From NCBI GenBank assembly GCA_000697335.1, contig JNEM01014133.1, forward strand, positions 1 through 23,222: a stretch of DNA of 23,222 nt. The letters are read 5' to 3'. A program made the translations under genes and the position numbers. This DNA comes from Conidiobolus incongruus B7586. Lineage: Eukaryota; Entomophthoromycota; Entomophthoromycetes; Entomophthorales; Conidiobolaceae. Numbering within the stretch: the first letter of the stretch is position 1; the number at the start of each line of letters is the position of its first letter. The notes beneath the pieces were generated by a model. That model was not told the origin of the DNA. It did no database searches and saw only the letters and a program-made list of their open reading frames with translations. Positions 20,418 to 23,222 of the stretch are shown here, in pieces.

Positions 20418-21592
20418 TTACTTTATATTTTTAATAATGGGAATTTTTTGTAATCCAAAATAAATAAATATTTTAATATAGAATATATAAAAATAAATAT
20501 ATAATATAAATTTAATAGTTTTTTTTTATTATTAATAACTTTTTATTATATTTTTAACTAAGATCTAATACTTAAAAAATAGTTCTTTTTATTGAAAACT
20601 AAAATTTAATATTTCATAAACTAATTAAATTTTTTTTCTTATAAGCTAGTTTTTTAATTGCCTAAAGCAATTATAATTACATAAGTTATAATCTAAAGAG
20701 TATACTAGATATAGTAATTTTTTCTAATTATTTTTTAATTAAAAAGTTTTTTTATAGTTTTAGATTTATATATTTAATAATTAAAATATAAAATAATAAG
20801 TTTTTTTAAAATAAATTGGGAACTCTAATTAAAAATACTTTTATTTAAAAAAATAATATGAAGTTTACTATTAATTAATTTTCTTTCAAAAACTAAATAA
20901 AAGTAGTATATACTATTATAATCTATTATAATAATTAACATTTAATTATTAAGAAAATATATATTGAAAGATATTTGTAGAGGGGGTTAATTTAACTTAA
21001 TTTAACATTTTAATTTGTGTTTTAATAAAGAATTATATATAAAGATTTAAGATTCATTAATTGTAATTATTTATATATAAAAGTTTAAGCTTTTACTAAT
21101 ATTTTAATAAGTTTTGTTTGATAATATCTATTTTAGCTTTTTTTTAAATATTAGTTAAATTATAAAATACCTATTTTATATTTTTATTTATTAATTTGAG
21201 TTTAAACTTTTATATAAAATACTTATAAAACTAATATTAAAATGCTTAGATAATTTTTTAATTAAAATAAAAAGGTTCTTTTCAATATATTTTCTCACTC
21301 TATTAATAATTAAAAGAGAAATAATTAAAGTTAGTTTTTCAAATTTTATAAGCTTTAAATAATTTTTTTTCTAGTTTTAAAATAATTTACCAAATAATAA
21401 ATTGTTGATTTAGATAATATTTTATTATTAAAAGCTACTTGTAAATTTTAAATAATTCTAAAAAGTTAATAGTTAAGTTTTATTAATACTAAAATAAAAA
21501 ACTTTAGATAATTATTATTTAGTTTAAGTATAATTAAATCAAATAACTAATTTTAAAAAATTAATTTTTTAATCAAAAGAATATTAAATATA

Positions 21593-23173
21593 CTAACCTA
21601 CAAAAGTTAATTATAAAATCAATAACACTTATATTTTTACTAATAACTAATTAATATTTAATAAAATAAACTTAAATTAAATAATTAAAATCTATTATAT
21701 TTATTAATAATATATATTATTATATAATGATATTTAGCTATTAATTGGTTAAAATATAAACACTTAAATTTTACCTAAGGTAAGTTATAAATTTGTAGAT
21801 TTTTGGTGATAAAAAAAATTAAAACTTAGTGTATCTACCTTTAACTTTTCTAACTTTTTTAAGTTTGTAGGGTATAGAATCAACTAACTTCTTATACTAA
21901 AAAAAGTTAATTTTGTTTTATACTTCTTAAATATATTTTTAAAATTGATTTAAATTTTTTATTGGGGGAAAAACTTTGATAGCTTTTTTTAACTAATCCT
22001 AAAAATTTTTAATTAGGTTAAAATTAAAAAATTAAAGAGGTTATTTTATAACTATTATTTTGTTATTTTTAAGCTATTTGGTAGTAAAAGTTATAATATA
22101 GTAAAAGGTATTATCTTACTAGAAAATAATATCAGATTTATTTAACCTATATTATTCAATAGTTTTTTTTCAATTTATTGTTTAGAATACTTTAATACAT
22201 CTTAGTATTAATTCCCCTATTAACTTTACAAAGATATCTTACACCTAAAGACAACATACATCCCCAAACAATAATTAACCTATTATTGTACTTTTGGGTA
22301 AAATTAATATAATAGTTACAAAGTAATTCTATATCTTTTTTAAAACATCTAGCTTTTTTATTAAATCTACTAAAATATATTTCTGTTTTATTAAACTAAA
22401 TAACCTTACTTTAATCAGTTTGAATTTAATATTAATAGCAATATTTAAACTCTTACCTAGTTTTATAATAGGATTTCTTTAGTTAAAGGTGTTTTTTCTT
22501 AAAGTATAAGTGGTATTTATACTAATATAAAGTATATATAATAGTATTATTGTTAACTAATATTTTTGTATAGTTTTATAGTTCCTGTTATATTTCTACA
22601 GTAATACCACACTTGCTTGTATTAACTAACCTACAAATATATTTTTTATTATATTTATCTATAATCTTAACACACTTAAATTTAAGTTTAAGTTTAAATA
22701 TGTTTTTATTGTTATTCTTAACAACTTTAACTATAGTAGACTAGCTAACACTAGTAATTTTAGCAATATTATAAGTTGATTTACCTTTTTTATAAAGTTA
22801 ATTAATACACAAGTGGATTTTTTTAGAGAGGGATTTAAGTGTAATAATACTAATAAAAAAATTTAGTATATCTGTAAAATATTATATAAAATAATAGCAA
22901 AGAGAGAAAAAAAATATAGTTATATATTGTTAAATATATCCCTTTATCTCAAAAACTTGTAAATTTATAACTCATCTTAGTTAAATATTAAAGGTTAATA
23001 TTTTTGCTAATATTTTACTAAATATATCTAAATATATTTATTTATAATCAAATAATATACTTTAATTATATATTATAGTTTCATGTAAATTAATATATAC
23101 AATTGTTTTAGTTATTAATTAATATATATATATATATATATATTTGATTTTATAACTCACTTTTATAGGTTAG
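21593..23173 (-). mobile_element. Tc1-like (D34E) transposon nested in mariner copy 4, dead
   Basis: A 1581-bp element with 30-bp terminal inverted repeats (left CTAACCTACAAAAGTTAATT; 27 of 30 bases match the inverted right end). It is flanked by TA at 21591-21592 and 23174-23175, the standard superfamily target duplication. Its interior is a transposase relic on the minus strand, and the flanks on both sides are mariner copy 4 sequence, so it is the younger insertion. Both ends look complete; only the coding part is broken. Confidence 0.9.
21819..22860 (-). pseudogene. Tc1-like transposase pseudogene
   Basis: Near its start is a helix-turn-helix part with KKGKSTYNIAKIT (about 22800-22755). 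Then come KCGITVEI and NNTIIYTLY, SKVI-x-FN (first Asp region), IIVWGCM (22277-22256), KLKKTIE, SDIIF followed by DN (second Asp) and PIEN-equivalent residues at about 21996-22043. There the codons for WPPQSPDFNPIENLWD are still legible, with TGG as TAA or TAG, CAA as TAA, GAT as AAT and GAA as AAA. Thirty-four residues separate the second Asp from the Glu position (now Lys), giving D34E, the Tc1 type. The end block LVDSIPYKLKKV then KGRYTKF and a stop at 21819-21821 matches the family's C-terminus. The N-terminal limit is approximate. It cannot encode an active enzyme. Confidence 0.85.

Positions 23174-23202
<29 letters not shown>
23120..23202. repeat. (TA)n microsatellites flanking the Tc1-like right end
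   Basis: Two TA runs, about 23122-23142 and 23174-23199, bracket the right terminal repeat of the Tc1-like element. The outer run belongs to the mariner 5' leader, which carries a similar tract in copies 2 and 3, and it supplied the TA target for the insertion. Confidence 0.7.
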
Positions 23203-23204
<2 letters not shown>

Positions 23205-23222
23205 TATATAATTTCCTATTAA

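Larger units (their letters stand above)
20418..23222 (-). mobile_element. mariner (D34D) transposon copy 4, minus strand, split by a Tc1-like element, runs off window
   Basis: The element's right terminal repeat is at 20418 (TTACTTTATATTTTTAATAA, then TGGGAATTTTTTG) after a TA at 20416-20417. The transposase relic runs on the minus strand: the catalytic block (V-Y-S-L-D-Y-N equivalent) is at about 20685-20719 and the helix-turn-helix part at about 21380-21500. Alignment with copies 1-3 continues to about 21590, breaks at the Tc1-like element (21593-23173), and resumes from 23174 with the (TA)n tract and the 5' leader word TTAATAGGAAATTATATA read inverted. The 5' terminal repeat lies beyond the window. 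Like copy 3, it keeps CAA at one position where copies 1 and 2 read TAA, so mutations arose separately in each copy. Confidence 0.88.

Noticed and set aside
1-23222. Reassigned stop codons (TAA/TAG read as Gln), suggested by many stops at Gln positions in the relics.
   Set aside because: The intact 544-codon kelch gene 1 uses CAA for Gln freely, has no internal TAA/TAG/TGA and ends at TAA in the conserved place. Stops in the relics also replace Trp, and vary between copies of the same transposon. Mutation explains this better.
1-23222. LTR elements, CRISPR arrays, tRNA or rRNA genes.
   Set aside because: No paired long terminal repeats, regularly spaced repeats, tRNA A/B boxes or conserved rRNA segments were found on either strand.

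Overview
The window is extremely AT-rich eukaryotic DNA, most likely fungal. Intronless secretory genes are scattered in long AT-rich spacers, there are several degenerate Tc1/mariner-superfamily transposons, and the transposon copies differ mainly by C/T and G/A transitions, as repeat-directed hypermutation (RIP-like) would leave. The species cannot be fixed from the sequence. A non-Dikarya fungus would fit the base composition, but that is a guess.

The backbone is a same-strand family of three kelch-propeller membrane-protein genes. Gene 1 (5895-7529) is intact: signal peptide, kelch propeller, Ser/acidic stalk, one transmembrane helix and a cytoplasmic tail. Gene 2 (12844-14425) is a full-length pseudogene with a lost start codon, several frame changes and stops. 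Gene 3 (15669-18617) is split by a mariner transposon inserted at a TA in its last kelch blade. Its 5' part is still a clean 386-codon frame closed by a stop inside the transposon's terminal repeat. Its 3' part (stalk, membrane helix, tail) resumes in the same frame beyond the transposon but has decayed.

The repeat layer holds four copies of one 1.3-kb mariner (D34D type): 1-1182 (cut by the window edge), 10342-11651, 16810-18109, and 20418 to beyond the window end in the opposite orientation. Two nestings are visible. A Tc1-like element (D34E type, 21593-23173, 30-bp terminal inverted repeats, TA duplication) sits inside the fourth mariner. The first mariner sits inside an older, opposite-facing mariner relic (1183 to about 1790). 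Every transposase is dead.

Between these lie faint protein-like stretches that no open frame reveals: minus strand about 8340-9655, plus strand about 4640-5690, minus strand about 14880-15260 and minus strand about 18960-19990. They look like decayed, or in part possibly spliced, genes. I could not assign any of them to a family. I found no tRNA, rRNA, CRISPR array or LTR element.
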